A stretch of 5,981 bases of DNA, taken from the NCBI GenBank assembly GCA_023397045.1, contig JAEWUR010000265.1, positions 1-5,981 of the forward strand. The letters are read 5' to 3'. The notes under the pieces are model-generated. The model did not search any database and was not told where the DNA came from. It saw nothing but the letters and a program-made list of their open reading frames with translations. Of this stretch, positions 1 to 5,575 are shown one piece after another (within the stretch, counting starts at the first letter, position 1; each line of letters opens with the position of its first letter). Origin of the DNA: Planctomycetota bacterium. GTDB lineage: Bacteria > Planctomycetota > Planctomycetia > Pirellulales > Thermoguttaceae. Made by a program: the position numbers and the translations under genes.

Positions 1-461
1 CGCATATCCTCCGCCATTCTCCATCCACCATCCTCCATTCCCGATCCCTCGTCCCCCAACAATGCGCGAGCCAAGTCGCAACGAAACTGCTCGCCGTTGC
101 TCAACACCCGATACGGCTTGATCCAACTCGGCGGTGACGAAAAACCGACCGCCGTGAACATCCTGGTAATCTCTTTGATCGACCTCGGGCCCATGCCGTC
201 GACCACCGCGCGATCGGTCGGCCACTGCCGCGTTCGATACACGCTGTCGCCGAACATCTTTTTCGCGATGGTGCTCTTACCGCTTCCCGACGGCCCGACG
301 ATCAGTCCGATTCGCCAATTCCGGCCGTTGTCGAAATCGTCGGGCAGCTCGACGCAAAAACGTTTCGACGCTCGCTCGGCCAGCGGCACGTCGAACATCC
401 CTCCAACCTGCTGAACGCGGAAGGAATCGAATACGGGACAAGTGACTTCGATTTCGATCAT
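1..461 (-). CDS. ABC-class ATPase, COG2401-like, 3' end cut by window edge
   Basis: 153 codons are visible and the frame is still open at base 1. Seen directly: a Walker A motif GPSGSGKST at residues 56-64, and an ABC signature-like LSNGEQ at 120-125 followed by RCDLARALL. The segment MFTAVGFSSPPSW (about 101-113) fills the Q-loop/helical region. Walker B, the H-loop and any C-terminal domain lie outside the window. The pattern recalls the COG2401 group (ABC-type ATPase, often fused to a GNAT acetyltransferase); the fusion cannot be checked here. No membrane segment is present, so a soluble, DNA- or RNA-associated role is likelier than transport. ATG at 461 is the only usual start before an upstream in-frame stop at 513-515, but it lacks a good Shine-Dalgarno. 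It lies 72 bases after the ParB-like gene and may depend on it for transcription. After ALLG the protein runs into a glycine/methionine-rich stretch encoded by a heptamer repeat (see separate entry), which may be an insertion or the start of decay. Confidence 0.8.
   Translation of the reverse strand, partial: MIEIEVTCPVFDSFRVQQVGGMFDVPLAERASKRFCVELPDDFDNGRNWRIGLIVGPSGSGKSTIAKKMFGDSVYRTRQWPTDRAVVDGMGPRSIKEITRMFTAVGFSSPPSWIKPYRVLSNGEQFRCDLARALLGDEGSGMEDGGWRMAEDM
14..41 (-). repeat. Translated heptamer tandem repeat, unit NGRATGG
   Basis: On the minus strand four consecutive 7-mers read GGAATGG, AGGATGG, TGGATGG, AGAATGG; a weaker related stretch continues on both sides. The array lies inside the ATPase reading frame and encodes a low-complexity peptide around MEDGGWRM (residues 142-149). 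It sits just after the ABC signature helix, where a surface loop before Walker B would tolerate extra residues. Heptanucleotide arrays resemble in style the STRR repeats described in filamentous cyanobacteria; no homology is claimed. Confidence 0.7.
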
Positions 462-499
462 GGCAAGGACTGGGGGCTCGTGTGGACGGCAACCGGAAC

Positions 500-527
500 T
501 AGCCCCTAACCTCTAGTCCCTAGCCCC
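500..527. repeat. Intergenic heptamer tandem repeat, unit TAGYCCC
   Basis: Four back-to-back 7-mers, TAGCCCC, TAACCTC, TAGTCCC and TAGCCCC, fill most of the gap between the ParB-like gene and the ATPase gene. The minus (transcribed-sense) strand is G-rich, with runs of four, three, two and four G spaced by 3-6 bases, so a weak G-quadruplex is conceivable. Outer pentamers GGAAC (495-499) and GTTCC (529-533) are inverted and could close a stem. No function is shown. Confidence 0.7.
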
Positions 528-533
528 TGTTCC

Positions 534-1094
534 TCACAGCGTCAGCAACCGGCACGAATACCCTTCGCCGGTCATCCGTTCGTAGATCGTCTGCTGCTCC
601 GACTCGTCGCGGCAATCGATCACCACCTGGAACGCCTCGGGAATGTCGACTTCTTTCGGCGATTCCGATTCGGTTTCATCGGACGGCATTTCCGGCTCAT
701 GAAGCATGCCGTCCAACAACGCCTGCACCGCGTCGCTTTCCGTCTCGACCTGATCGATCAGTTCGGCCAACACGTTTTCGTTCGTCTCGGCCATCCCGGC
801 CAGCGGATCGTGGACCGCCAGCAACTTCGCGGCCTCATCTTCATCGAGATCCAGCACCAACACCGGCACTTCCGCGTCCGGCGTCGTCTCGGCCCGCAGA
901 TGACCGTCGATCAATTCGAGCGATCCGTCGGACAGTTCCCGCGCCAAGAGCGCCCCCGCATAGCCGATCTCGGCCAACACGCCGCGCAGCGCGTTCTGCT
1001 GAGCCTCGGGATGGATGCGCCAGTTCTTCGGATGCGGCCGCAACAGGCTCGCCTTCACCCGACGAAAATCCTTGATCCGATCGCGTATCTTCAC
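534..1094 (-). CDS. ParB/sulfiredoxin-fold (ParB N-terminal-like) protein
   Basis: 186 residues. The N-terminal half is a ParB-like nuclease/CTPase-fold domain: the strand ASLLRPHPKNWRIHPE (15-30), then a helix, then the family core IDGHLR (62-67), then VPVLVLDLDEDEAAKLLAVHD (77-96) typical of the fold's last strand and helix. An acidic linker (about 130-152) leads to a C-terminal unit, FQVVIDCRDESEQQ... YSCRLLTL (155-186), that looks like a small separate domain. There is no obvious helix-turn-helix after the core, so it is not a chromosome-partition ParB; stand-alone versions are common in phages and mobile elements, often near methyltransferases or terminases. Start: GTG at 1094 with AAGGAG (1106-1101) six bases upstream. 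That Shine-Dalgarno overlaps the TGA of the preceding gene, implying translational coupling. The longer frame to 1316 overlaps the upstream gene and has no such site. The adjoining ATPase suggests a functional pair (inference). Confidence 0.85.
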   Translation of the reverse strand: MKIRDRIKDFRRVKASLLRPHPKNWRIHPEAQQNALRGVLAEIGYAGALLARELSDGSLELIDGHLRAETTPDAEVPVLVLDLDEDEAAKLLAVHDPLAGMAETNENVLAELIDQVETESDAVQALLDGMLHEPEMPSDETESESPKEVDIPEAFQVVIDCRDESEQQTIYERMTGEGYSCRLLTL

Positions 1095-1105
1095 GGCAAG
1101 CTCCT

Positions 1106-1402
1106 TCAAAGATTCGCCCGCAAGACGGCCGTCGCCACGGCGCCGAGCAAAATCGTCAACAGAATCCATGCCCCGCGCAACGCCAGCACGATCAGCTTCC
1201 GGCTCTGCCGCAGGTCGGCCACCTCGCCCATCAAGCCGGGACTCGTTTCCTTGTTGCCAGGCAAACCGTAAACATCGGTCGCCACCTGCACAACCTCCGC
1301 GCGGCACGACTCGCAACGCTGAACGAGCCGCTGCACATCGACGTGATACGCATGCAACTCGTCGCGGAGTTTTTCGATCGATTCACTTTCGCTTCTGTTC
1401 AC
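1106..1402 (-). CDS. Small single-span membrane protein, phage holin/XhlA-like layout
   Basis: 98 residues with a GTG start at 1402. GGAG lies seven bases upstream and overlaps the end of the preceding gene; the longer frame to 1492 runs through that gene and is rejected. Seen: an N-terminal amphipathic, probably coiled-coil stretch (residues 5-40) holding a CESC (CxxC) at 30-33, a loop VYGLPGNKETSPGL (44-57), a basic patch RQSRK (65-69) and one hydrophobic segment at about 77-94 ending RANL. A coil, a YG..G..GL-type loop and a C-terminal transmembrane helix are the layout of many small phage proteins of the XhlA/holin-associated sort, but no family is proven. The basic residues before the helix predict a cytoplasmic N-terminus. 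It shares a tight operon with the genes on both sides. Confidence 0.75.
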   Translation of the reverse strand: MNRSESESIEKLRDELHAYHVDVQRLVQRCESCRAEVVQVATDVYGLPGNKETSPGLMGEVADLRQSRKLIVLALRGAWILLTILLGAVATAVLRANL

Positions 1403-1412
1403 CGGTCCACTC

Positions 1413-1793
1413 CTACATGCTGGAAACCGTCGCCTTGCCGCCCTGCAAAATTCCGATAAGCTCCTGTGCCCTGGTCGGATCGTTGCCGGCATAATACGTC
1501 GCGACCTTCCTGGCCACCTCGCTCAACTTCGCGACCATCGCCTCGTCGCTTCGGACGGCCGAGACGATCTCGCGCACCTTGACGGCCATGCCCGAGTAGT
1601 CGCCCACGGCATAGTCCTCGTACAGGTCGGCGAACCAATCGAGCCCCCACCGATTCATCAGCTTCATCAATTCGATGGCGTGCTTCCGCCGCTTCTCGCG
1701 ACGATTGTAGAGCCACAAACCAAACACCGTCGCAGCCAGCGCGGCGCCGGCCAGAATCACATGCTGCCAAACCGCGGGAACATCGTGAAACAT
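1413..1793 (-). CDS. Small membrane-anchored protein of unknown function
   Basis: 126 residues, not recognised. One membrane helix lies at about residues 10-29 (WQHVILAGAALAATVFGLWLY), followed by the strongly basic RREKRRK (31-37), so the N-terminus should face outward and the remaining ~90 residues inward. The cytoplasmic part appears mostly helical, with a patch LMNRWGLDWFADLYEDYAVGDYSGM (roughly 45-69) and a basic/acidic helical tail. ATG at 1793 follows only a weak AGAAG. The gene begins 39 bases after the thioredoxin-protease gene, and its stop is 10 bases before the next GTG, so all are probably cotranscribed. Small size, one span and the neighbour of similar design suggest two partners in one membrane complex; a lysis-type role is possible but unproven. 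Confidence 0.75.
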   Translation of the reverse strand: MFHDVPAVWQHVILAGAALAATVFGLWLYNRREKRRKHAIELMKLMNRWGLDWFADLYEDYAVGDYSGMAVKVREIVSAVRSDEAMVAKLSEVARKVATYYAGNDPTRAQELIGILQGGKATVSSM

Positions 1794-1832
1794 GATCTTC
1801 TCATGGGTTAGAGGTCGAGAATCAGAAAGCCA

Positions 1833-3164
1833 TCAACTCTTTTGCGACACGAAATAGACGACGAATCCCGCCGCAACAGCACCGAGTACGCACAGCCCGG
1901 CCGCCAGCGGCGAGACGCCCTCCGCATCGGCCGCTTCCGCATTTCGATCGGCTTGCCGCTGTTCAATCAGAACGCCGACTTTGCCGTCGATGCTGCCCAG
2001 CACGCGCCGCAATTCGGGATCCGACTGCACGATCACATTCGGCGACGGAGTCGAAGGACATGGAGCGCCGAACCGATTCCGCAGACATTCCTGTTGTGCC
2101 CGATCCATCTCCGACGGCTTCGCCGGCGTCGGCATCCGCTGCAAGGCCGAAAGCTGCGCCGGAACGGTCGCCGATCGGCCATGTTGTTCGATTGCCGCAA
2201 CCGCTTGGTCCAACAAGACGTGCAGTCGACCCGCTTGGACGCATACCACCTCGCGCCCGTCCGTACCCCAGAGCACGCCAACCAACCGTCCGCGTTTGTT
2301 GAATACCGGCCCGCCGGAATCTCCACCCCGCGCGTGACCCGATATGACCATCCAATCGTCCGGGCCTTGGCCGGCGGCTGTCGAACGGCGATATCCTTGA
2401 AACAACCCGGTGTTGCAGGCCAATTTGCCGTCCGGTCCGTAGCCGCACGATTCCAACCGATCACCTTCATGTTGCATCGCCGCCTCGCCGCGCTCCAACT
2501 CGACCGGCACAACGTCCGCCGGCGTTCCGACAAGCTCCAACACCGCGCAGTCCCAAACGGCATCAACCTTGACCACCTTGGCCCAATGCGTCTTTCGCGT
2601 GCAAAGCTCCACCAAAACGCTTTTTGCCCCATGAATCACATGCCGCGCGGTCAGAACCAACAGCCGCCCGTTCCATCGCACGAGCGCCCCGCTGCCGATC
2701 GACCGGGTTTTACTATTCTCCTGGCAGAAAATTCGCACCGTCGCCTCGCGATAGCCGACCGGCTGTTCGTAACGCCACGCCGGCCGAGGCGATCGGTCGT
2801 CCACTCGGTCTGAGTGTTTCGACATCGCCGCAAGACGCTGATACGAACAAACACCGGCAACGCGATCCACCTCAACACCGTCGGCGACCGCCACAAAACA
2901 CGGAATGCTCTGAATGCCATACTTCACCGCAAGTTCCTTCTCGCGATCGATATTGATTCGCTCGACTTTGGCTCCGGCAGTCGCCAAGGCCTCGACCGCG
3001 GGTTCCATCTCCCGGCACGCTCCGCACCAATCGGAATAGAACTCCAGCAAGACGACATCGCCCGTTTGCGCCATCGCCTCCGAGTCGTTTGCCAACAGAA
3101 CTCCCCAAATCAGAACCGCCCCGGCTCCGAATAGGACCGCGTTTTTCCACAGATTCGTTTTCAT
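1833..3164 (-). CDS. Exported thioredoxin-trypsin fusion with C-terminal membrane anchor
   Basis: 443 residues. A signal peptide fills residues 1-32 (KTNLWKN, hydrophobic core 9-25, likely cut after AMA). A thioredoxin domain follows (about 35-115) with WCGAC at 46-50 and the cis-proline at SIPC (86-89). Next comes a trypsin-like domain (about 137-325) with the full triad: H175 in TARHV, D205 in WDCAV and S283 in GDSGGP. A proline-rich linker carries an acidic/helical segment, and a last hydrophobic helix (about 419-440) ends in VSQKS. Both catalytic domains should thus lie on the outer face of the membrane. The role could be redox-coupled processing or quality control of envelope proteins; the substrate is unknown. 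ATG at 3164 has GGAGGTG six bases upstream. The longer frame from 3224 would translate the palindromic repeat (MLNPPPKGEGT) and is rejected. The papain-like hydrolase gene lies upstream and two membrane proteins downstream. Confidence 0.9.
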   Translation of the reverse strand: MKTNLWKNAVLFGAGAVLIWGVLLANDSEAMAQTGDVVLLEFYSDWCGACREMEPAVEALATAGAKVERINIDREKELAVKYGIQSIPCFVAVADGVEVDRVAGVCSYQRLAAMSKHSDRVDDRSPRPAWRYEQPVGYREATVRIFCQENSKTRSIGSGALVRWNGRLLVLTARHVIHGAKSVLVELCTRKTHWAKVVKVDAVWDCAVLELVGTPADVVPVELERGEAAMQHEGDRLESCGYGPDGKLACNTGLFQGYRRSTAAGQGPDDWMVISGHARGGDSGGPVFNKRGRLVGVLWGTDGREVVCVQAGRLHVLLDQAVAAIEQHGRSATVPAQLSALQRMPTPAKPSEMDRAQQECLRNRFGAPCPSTPSPNVIVQSDPELRRVLGSIDGKVGVLIEQRQADRNAEAADAEGVSPLAAGLCVLGAVAAGFVVYFVSQKS

Positions 3165-3191
3165 CGAGTACACCTCCGTATTTTCGTTTCT

Positions 3192-3264
3192 GGTCCCCTC
3201 TCCCTTTGGGGGAGGGTTAAGCATATTGGTCCCCTCTCCCCTTGGGAGAGGGTTAGGGTGAGGG
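3192..3264. repeat. Doublet of REP-like palindromic repeat
   Basis: Two copies start 36 bases apart (3192 and 3228), each running GGTCCCCTCTCCC, a short T-rich centre, then a GGGAGAGGG-like right arm and TTA. Copy 2 has a near-perfect stem CCCTCTCCC/GGGAGAGGG and a tail GGGTGAGGG; copy 1 has mismatches and lacks the tail. Palindromes of this CCCTCTCCC...GGGAGAGGG type recur in intergenic DNA of many GC-rich bacteria. Lying between the hydrolase and the thioredoxin-protease genes, the hairpins could shape mRNA stability or reduce read-through, but neither is followed by a T-run on the minus strand. Confidence 0.8.
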
Positions 3265-3295
3265 CTGCGCTACCAAAAATCCAAACACATCCCCA

Positions 3296-3865
3296 TCACG
3301 GCACGAGCGTGAACCGATACGCATAAAACGGGCTCCGCGACAGATCGCCCGGCTCGGTCAATCGATCGGCCAGGTTCGGCATCGGGTCGACGCCACCCGC
3401 CCGATCGGCCATCGACACCGCCTGCGAACAAAACGGAGGCCAGCCCGACGACTCGCGATCGTCGATCTCCGGCGGAACGAGGAAACGAACGATCGGCAGA
3501 TGCAACAGCGCCGCGCGCGCCAGATTCAACCATCCATACCGCCTGCCGGTGATGTTCACCATCGCATCGAGCGCTCGCCGACGCGAAAACCGCCGCCGAA
3601 TGGCGTTGGCTTGATAGACGTCGATCGACCCCGGCCACTGTTCGACCAGATTCGACAGAAGCTGCGCACGACCGCCCCCGTCGGTCATCTCGACGCACAT
3701 GAGCCGATCGTTCCACCAACCGGCCATCGCGGCGTGAACATACGGCGATCGGCCCGCCACGGAGATCAACGTCGCGATGCGACTCCGCCGTCGAAACAGC
3801 AACAAATCCGCATCGCGAATCTCGCGTCTCACGTCGCAATAGTGGGTATGTATCCATTCGTTCAT
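3296..3865 (-). CDS. Permuted papain-fold NlpC/P60 (YiiX-like) cysteine hydrolase
   Basis: 189 residues. The layout of the circularly permuted NlpC/P60 group is visible: an N-terminal strand DADLLLFRRRS (18-28), the catalytic histidine candidate in YVHAAM (H44), a third active-site candidate in CVEMT (E59), and the nucleophile cysteine near the C-terminus in PFCSQAV (C146). The end, GVDPMPNLADRLTEPGDLSRS (158-178), matches the proline/PGDL tail common after the cysteine in this group. Members cleave amide or ester bonds in peptidoglycan peptides, lipids or proteins. No signal peptide is seen, so it acts in the cytoplasm or depends on a holin-type partner. ATG at 3865 has GGAGG eight bases upstream; the ATG at 3883 in the same frame lacks a ribosome site. 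It follows the regulator gene after 24 bases. Confidence 0.8.
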   Translation of the reverse strand: MNEWIHTHYCDVRREIRDADLLLFRRRSRIATLISVAGRSPYVHAAMAGWWNDRLMCVEMTDGGGRAQLLSNLVEQWPGSIDVYQANAIRRRFSRRRALDAMVNITGRRYGWLNLARAALLHLPIVRFLVPPEIDDRESSGWPPFCSQAVSMADRAGGVDPMPNLADRLTEPGDLSRSPFYAYRFTLVP

Positions 3866-3889
3866 CGCAAAAACCTCCGGCATACCGAC

Positions 3890-4288
3890 TCAACCGATCT
3901 CGACGAGCTCCTGCTGTTCACGCCACGCGCGAACTTCCTCGTAACGCGCCCGATGCTCCGGCCGAAGATCGAACTCGATCCATTCGGGCGTTTCCGCCAT
4001 TCCCCGCTTCGATCGCAACCGCCGATCCTCGGCCATCGCCTGTCGCGTCTGACATAACTTGCAGGGCATGAACACCATGCCGCCGCACACCGGGCAACGC
4101 TCCGGCGGTCCCGTCGGCTCCTCCTCTTCGATCGACGGCACTCGCTCCGCGTAGTCCGGCCGCCTCCCGCTGGCAATCGCCGCGACGCTCCCGCGACTGA
4201 CGCCCGTCAGCTTCGCAATCTTTCGCTGGCTCAACGTCCCATCCGCCAGCAGTTGACGCACCAGGTCGACAACCGTTCCCGCGATCAT
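3890..4288 (-). CDS. Helix-turn-helix protein with zinc ribbon, probable regulator
   Basis: 132 residues. A helix-turn-helix of the resolvase/Hin-like or LacI-like recognition type fills about 17-41 (GTLSQRKIAKLTGVSRGSVA, then IASGRR). A zinc ribbon CPVCGG...PCKLC has cysteines at 65, 68, 76 and 79 (CxxC-x7-CxxC). The rest is charged and helical (RPEHRARYEEVRAWREQQEL). Such a pair suits a sequence-specific DNA-binding protein, either a regulator of the operon it heads or a factor in element replication or packaging. ATG at 4288 has GGGAG eight bases upstream; the longer frame to 4345 adds 19 residues without a ribosome site. It is the first gene of the leftward cluster, with only 55 bases back to the terminator of the phosphatase gene, so its promoter must be compact or it is reached by read-through. 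Confidence 0.8.
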   Translation of the reverse strand: MIAGTVVDLVRQLLADGTLSQRKIAKLTGVSRGSVAAIASGRRPDYAERVPSIEEEEPTGPPERCPVCGGMVFMPCKLCQTRQAMAEDRRLRSKRGMAETPEWIEFDLRPEHRARYEEVRAWREQQELVEIG

Positions 4289-4343
4289 CCGTGAATCTCC
4301 CTCAACAAGAAAACCATGAGACCGAAAACATCCGCGGCGCAAC

Positions 4344-4384
4344 AAAAAAAGCCCGCCGCCGGAATCGACTTCCGGTGACGGGCT
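4344..4384 (-). terminator. Rho-independent terminator for the phosphatase gene
   Basis: On the minus strand the stem pairs AGCCCG with CGGGCT and, after a 3x3 internal loop, CCGGAA with TTCCGG around a five-base loop. It is followed by seven T (the A run at 4344-4350 on the plus strand). It lies about 115 bases past the phosphatase stop and upstream of the regulator gene, so it should insulate the two transcription units. Confidence 0.85.
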
Positions 4385-4498
4385 CGTATGGCTACCTGCC
4401 GATCAGGCGCTGCGGATACCCTCGCGATGTTTTCCCGACCTTAGCACAGGCCGTGGCACAATTTCAAGAGCAAGATTTGGCCGGACCCATGACCGACC

Positions 4499-5107
4499 TC
4501 ACTCCGCGGGTTGCAGTTGAGTTTCAAAGCCGGCTTCCTTCTCGATCTTCTCGACATCGAGATTCTTGATGTAGTTCGGCAGATTGCTCCAAATCGAATG
4601 GAATCCGAATCCGCCGTTGACCATCTCATCCACCGCCTGTTGTTTGGTCCAACCGTCGACGATCACCCGGTAGGCCGCGCACATCGTGCCCGTCCGATCG
4701 GCGCCGTGCTGGCAATGAACGAACACCGGTTGGCAATTCTCGTCCGTCACGATCTGTAAAAACTTCGCGACTTCCTCATCGTCGACGTCCCACGGGTACA
4801 TCGGGATCGATACCAGATCCAAATTGCATCCTCCGGCAATCTTCTTGTCGCAATGGGCCGATCGAAGATTCACGACCGTCTTGATTCCCAACTTCTCAAG
4901 TTCCTTCAACCCCTCGGCCGTCGGTTGCGCGCCGCGATACAGCCCGTCGTTCACCTTGTGCAGATTCGGCACGCCGGGCAGTTCCATGCTCGTGGCCCAA
5001 GCCGCCGGGCGTTCCGCCGGCTCATCCGTCCGCCCAACCGTGCAGGGAATCGCCGCCACCAACAAAACGGCCAACCACCCTCGGCACGAAAAAGAAGCCC
5101 GTCGCAT
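4499..5107 (-). CDS. Exported TpbA/Siw14-like dual-specificity phosphatase
   Basis: 202 residues. A signal peptide fills about 1-25 (RRASFSCRGW, then LAVLLVAAIPCTVG). The phosphatase domain begins at NLHKVNDGLYRGAQPT (48-63), the entry motif of TpbA/cd14529-like dual-specificity phosphatases, followed by GIKTVVNLR (74-82). The catalytic P-loop HCQHGADRTGT (131-141) supplies C132 and R138, and an acidic cluster WDVDDEE (106-112) can provide the general acid. The family removes phosphate from tyrosine/serine/threonine or, in Siw14-type enzymes, from inositol pyrophosphates; the bacterial relative TpbA acts in the periplasm on a signalling protein. The substrate here is unknown. ATG at 5107 has GGGAGG seven bases upstream; the longer frame to 5278 only adds an unlikely leader. 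It ends at a clear terminator and is divergent from the glycosyltransferase gene. Confidence 0.9.
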   Translation of the reverse strand: MRRASFSCRGWLAVLLVAAIPCTVGRTDEPAERPAAWATSMELPGVPNLHKVNDGLYRGAQPTAEGLKELEKLGIKTVVNLRSAHCDKKIAGGCNLDLVSIPMYPWDVDDEEVAKFLQIVTDENCQPVFVHCQHGADRTGTMCAAYRVIVDGWTKQQAVDEMVNGGFGFHSIWSNLPNYIKNLDVEKIEKEAGFETQLQPAE

Positions 5108-5575
5108 TAGCATTCCTCCCAGAAAAAGAACTGCCGCCCCCCAAAGTATCGACCCGACCGCATGAAAAAACAACCACCGTCGACCGCCATTGCCCCCCAT
5201 GGGGTAGCGAGACGGGTCGTCTTTCATACCCAATATACACGGTCGACCACTCCCGGTTTCGCGAAGCCCTGTAACCACCGTCCCTAACGGAAAGCCCCCG
5301 ATTGCTTTTGCAGAATAGGGGTTTGGCGCAAAATAAAAAGACTTTCACGACGCTCGCCAGCGTAGATTAGGCAAAACAACCGATTGAATAAACTTCCCTT
5401 CTCGGAAAATCCGAAACAATCATAACCATTCGATTGTACGACTATATCCCAGATTGCCAAAAAAACCGTTCCGCGGCCGGCAAGGGAGAAATCCCGATTC
5501 ACGCAGTCGGCATTCGCCGCGGGTCCGGAACCTCTGGTGTCTTGGGGTCCATGACATTCACCAGGAAACAATCAC
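5108..5575. other. Long divergent intergenic region
   Basis: 468 bases with no convincing gene. The middle (about 5285-5465) is clearly richer in A/T than its flanks. Two small inverted repeats are visible: TCGGA-AAA-TCCGA (5402-5414) and ACGCT-CGCC-AGCGT (5350-5363). A TATATT box on the minus strand (5237-5232) sits in a plausible place for the phosphatase gene, but no good -35 partner is seen. It should hold both divergent promoters; no riboswitch or RNA gene was recognised. Confidence 0.5.

Noticed and set aside
1095..1316. N-terminal extension of the ParB-like gene
   Set aside because: It overlaps the small membrane-protein gene, is composed of arginine/glycine-rich shadow sequence, and GTG 1094 has an AAGGAG.
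1842..2813. Long plus-strand open frame of 323 codons opposite the thioredoxin-protease gene
   Set aside because: It lies fully antisense to a gene with complete catalytic motifs, has no recognisable domain, and is expected in GC-rich DNA.
3165..3224. N-terminal extension of the thioredoxin-protease starting MLNPPPKGEGT
   Set aside because: It translates the palindromic repeat, and the ATG at 3164 has an ideal GGAGGTG.
3270..3893. Minus-strand open frame overlapping the papain-fold hydrolase
   Set aside because: Arginine/serine-rich out-of-frame translation; the other frame carries the conserved H, E and C sites.
4385..4498. Search for a tRNA or attachment site beside the terminator
   Set aside because: No T-arm-like GGTTCRANYCC or cloverleaf is visible on either strand.
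5284..5571. Possible 95-codon minus-strand gene in the intergenic region
   Set aside because: No ribosome site, no domain, odd composition; most likely chance.
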